The notes beneath the pieces are model-generated. The model was not told the DNA's origin. It saw only the letters and a program-made list of their open reading frames with translations, and made no database searches. Shown piece after piece: positions 43,560 to 45,256 of a stretch of DNA of 45,256 nt (the stretch's first letter is position 1; each line of letters opens with the position of its first letter). This DNA comes from an uncultured Bacilli bacterium (GTDB lineage: Bacteria; Bacillota_I; Bacilli_A; RFN20; CAG-826). Position numbers and translations under genes: made by a program. The DNA is taken from positions 1 to 45,256 of the forward strand of contig CAKUXV010000009.1 of NCBI GenBank assembly GCA_934700895.1. The letters run 5' to 3'.

Positions 43560-43725
43560 GGTAAACCCTCCTGGCCTATATATTTTGCATCATGTTCCCT
43601 GGCTGTTCCTTTCAAGGGACAAAAGCAATCAAGCTAATCCAAGATGGTAATTCGAAACGCCTAGGAATGATTTAGGGAAAGCTAACCATGGGGCATGGTT
43701 TGGAAGATAAGGGTACATCGTAATC

Positions 43726-43865
43726 GGAAAGTAGACCCTTTATCGAGTCTAGGGATCATGAAAGTCCAATTGGCATAATGCCATCATAAATCGATAAAAT
43801 CCGGGGAGATGAGGGAATGGTAAAGCGTCTACTAAACGTAGACTGTTGCCGTTCCCCATTCCCTT
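43726..43865 (+). repeat. Cluster of inverted repeats of unknown role
   Basis: GGGAATGG (43813-43820) pairs with CCATTCCC (43856-43863) and encloses GTCTAC (43827-43832) / GTAGAC (43838-43843) followed by TGTTGCCG. A looser CCC...GGG repeat lies at about 43730-43750. The TAGAC and TTGCCG pieces recall the P3 end of the riboswitch at 37161-37242, but the GACGCAAAG core is missing. Confidence 0.4.
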
Positions 43866-44019
43866 TGTAGGATAGCCTAGACTAGACGGAGACAACAGGA
43901 GGATAGGAAGGAGCAAGAACACCCATCCCCTGAAGGATTAACACCCAAAGAGAAAGAGGTACAAAGCCCCTAATCATCGCATTAAACCAACAAAAAGTAA
44001 GGTAATGCTTACTTTATGG
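43866..44019. other. Intergenic remainder between the hairpin cluster and the next promoter
   Basis: Part of a gene-free stretch (43560-44185). Only short AT-rich sequence with no recognised feature was seen in this section. Confidence 0.3.
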
Positions 44020-44047
44020 TTGAAACCCGTTTCTTAAATTCTATAAT
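44020..44047 (+). promoter_or_regulatory. Strong promoter of the third surface-protein operon
   Basis: TTGAAA (44020-44025), a 16-base spacer and TATAAT (44042-44047). Confidence 0.85.
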
Positions 44048-44049
44048 AG

Positions 44050-44172
44050 TTCCATCTAGCATACGGGGGAGCCCAATTCTTCGTCGTGCTGGAATTTAGA
44101 TTCCCCGCATCCGCGTTGGCGGGGATAGCCCAAATACGCGGATTAAAGTTCCTGATAAATAAGAATAAGGAA
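44050..44172 (+). promoter_or_regulatory. Structured leader, candidate switching RNA
   Basis: The 130-base leader has mutually exclusive pairings. TTCCCCG (44101-44107) can pair upstream with CGGGGGA (44064-44070, one G-U). The overlapping TCCCCGC (44102-44108) can instead pair downstream with GCGGGGA (44119-44125). The loop of the second hairpin, ATCCGCGT (44109-44116), is perfectly complementary to ACGCGGAT (44136-44143), so a second fold has two nested hairpins. GTTCCT (44148-44153) / AGGAAC (44167-44172) forms a last hairpin just before the Shine-Dalgarno at 44176. It does not match the class I c-di-GMP consensus or any riboswitch I recognise. Confidence 0.5.
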
Positions 44173-44185
44173 CAGAAAGGAAGCA

Positions 44186-45145
44186 ATGAAAGGCAAAACC
44201 AAAGCTTTGATGGCGATCTCCGTCCTCTCAGTTGGCGCTTTGGCGGCCGCAGGCGCATCGACCTTCGCCTGGTTCCAAGTGAACCGGACGGTGAGTCTCG
44301 CCTATTCCTCGGTCACGATGCAAAATCGTTCCGCGGAATTAAGCGGCAAACTCATTAGCTTGGATGGGGCGGTAGCTTCTGGAGATGACAAAGCCCAAAC
44401 AATCTCTGGAGCCACGAGCACTGCAAGCGATGTGAGTAGCAAAGACGGCAAGACCTTCTATTCTCCAGACTGGGGAATGGAAATCGGTAACGATAAGTCT
44501 CCCGTCCGCGTCAATGATGTCTCCGAAGGCGGCGCCAATACCTATTACGCCGAATATGCCTTCTCTCTTACCCACAAAGGGATTAAGCAAGGCGAAGCCG
44601 GATATAACGCCAAAACGGATCGTCCGTTTGAAGTCTATCTCACCGCAGGCACCCGTGTGTTTGCCCATGATGATAGCGACGAAGCCCAAAAGAAAGCCAA
44701 TGAGGCCGCGACCAGCTGGACTCGTGTGGCGATTCTCCAAGGGGCAAATCCCGAAACCCCGATTGCTAGTCACGATGATATCGTTTCTAGCGAATTAACT
44801 CCCATTCTGACGTTCGAATCGAAGTCCGTGGGGGCAACGGTTGCGGATAAGACCCAATATGTCCAGTCCAAGGATTTAACCAGGGACGACAAATTGGATC
44901 TAGCATCCTATCAGACTAGTGATCGTCATTATGTTCTAGGAGATGAAGGAGTATTTGCCAATACGAGCAAAGATTCCAATTCGACTTCGAAAAACTACCT
45001 CAATACGATTGACAGTGGAACTACCTCCTATTATGTGGTCCGCGTCTGGCTAGAAGGCACCGAGAGCAATGACCAACGTTCCGCCCAAGGCGGCAAGGTG
45101 GACATCAACCTCGAAATCAATGCCCTCTCGCAAGCGATTCATTAA
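44186..45145 (+). CDS. SipW-dependent TasA-like surface protein
   Basis: A 319-residue secreted protein. The signal peptide ends in AGASTFAWFQVN with AWF at 28-30. The mature part is rich in Ser, Asp and Ala. It ends with YYVVRVWLEGTESND then KVDINLEINAL, the same final-strand motif found in the two TasA-like proteins of the minus-strand operon. AAAGGAAG precedes the ATG. A close relative follows 46 bases downstream. It is likely an abundant secreted subunit, given its strong promoter. Confidence 0.85.
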   Translation: MKGKTKALMAISVLSVGALAAAGASTFAWFQVNRTVSLAYSSVTMQNRSAELSGKLISLDGAVASGDDKAQTISGATSTASDVSSKDGKTFYSPDWGMEIGNDKSPVRVNDVSEGGANTYYAEYAFSLTHKGIKQGEAGYNAKTDRPFEVYLTAGTRVFAHDDSDEAQKKANEAATSWTRVAILQGANPETPIASHDDIVSSELTPILTFESKSVGATVADKTQYVQSKDLTRDDKLDLASYQTSDRHYVLGDEGVFANTSKDSNSTSKNYLNTIDSGTTSYYVVRVWLEGTESNDQRSAQGGKVDINLEINALSQAIH

Positions 45146-45191
45146 TTCATCAATTCATTCATATCTATTCACTGAAAGGAAATCAAAACAA

Positions 45192-45256
45192 ATGAAAACG
45201 AAAGCTAAACTCGTCCTCGCTCTCTCCGTCCTCACGGCCGGAACCGCGGTCGCCGG
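45192..45256 (+). CDS. SipW-type secreted protein, 5' part only
   Basis: An ATG after AAAGGAAAT opens a frame that runs off the window after 21 codons. The visible part (MKTKAKLVLALSVLTAGTAV) is a signal peptide closely resembling that of the preceding gene (MKGKTKALMAISVLSVGALA), so it is most likely a tandem paralogue. The AWF site would lie beyond the window. Confidence 0.7.
   Translation, partial: MKTKAKLVLALSVLTAGTAVA

Noticed and set aside
44050..44172. That the leader at 44050 is a third class I c-di-GMP riboswitch.
   Set aside because: The GACGCAAAGC core and the GNRA-capped P2 are absent. Only general secondary structure is present.
1..45256. CRISPR arrays, tRNA or rRNA genes and insertion sequences.
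   Set aside because: No regularly spaced repeats, cloverleaf sequences, rRNA motifs or transposase frames were recognised by reading. A tRNAscan or ISfinder run was not possible.

Overview
The window looks like a chromosome segment from an uncultivated Bacillota bacterium, probably a Bacilli, Erysipelotrichia or Mollicutes-related gut lineage. Three things support this: the gene order gmk, priA, an rsmB-like gene, rlmN, prpC, prkC, rpe and rpmB (the Bacillus subtilis yloD-to-rpmB order with several members missing), a glgC-glgD-glgA operon with the Firmicutes-type GlgD subunit, and SipW/TasA-type surface proteins. TGA is a normal stop codon here. The lineage is an inference, because no rRNA or marker tree is available.

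Positions 1-17,000 hold mostly housekeeping genes: a Nudix hydrolase, an ATP-grasp protein, a thioredoxin-like lipoprotein, pyrophosphatase, RqcH, an HD hydrolase, Gmk, PriA, then a tightly coupled seven-gene operon (10588-16510). In that operon the RsmB-like protein has lost both catalytic cysteines and the PrkC-like kinase lacks its membrane and PASTA parts. At least seven genes have a -10 hexamer only 6-9 bases before the ATG, which implies leaderless mRNAs. The block is bounded by two inverted copies, about 16.6 kb apart, of a small hydrophobic-peptide cassette that resembles a type I toxin-antitoxin locus. Three short or decayed genes lie among these genes.

Positions 17,037-21,148 hold rpmB and, divergent from it, the glycogen synthesis operon glgC-glgD-glgA.

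Positions 21,265-45,256 form the accessory region. A cyclic-di-GMP class I riboswitch, directly after a strong promoter, heads an eight-gene minus-strand operon (33388 to 21265). In transcription order it holds two secreted TasA-like proteins, a membrane-anchored McrB-type AAA+ ATPase, a DUF2357-like partner, a SipW-type signal peptidase with a charged coiled-coil tail, an intact EAL phosphodiesterase, a nucleosidase-fold pseudoenzyme, and a 1030-residue membrane protein with GAF/PAS-like and degenerate GGDEF/EAL domains. A second class I riboswitch on the plus strand controls a 301-residue and a 1338-residue protein, both with SipW-type signal peptides. Further on, a strong promoter and a highly structured leader precede a third set of tandem SipW-type proteins that runs off the window. 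I read this as a c-di-GMP-controlled system for secreting and assembling surface proteins or fibres, carrying its own peptidase, its own c-di-GMP hydrolase, and an ATPase module otherwise known from McrBC-type systems. The surface-assembly role is inferred. The riboswitches, SipW signals and EAL catalytic residues are read directly from the sequence. Frameshifted remains of an AAA_14/DUF4143 ATPase and of an AlbA_2/HATPase regulator flank these surface genes, as is common in accessory DNA.
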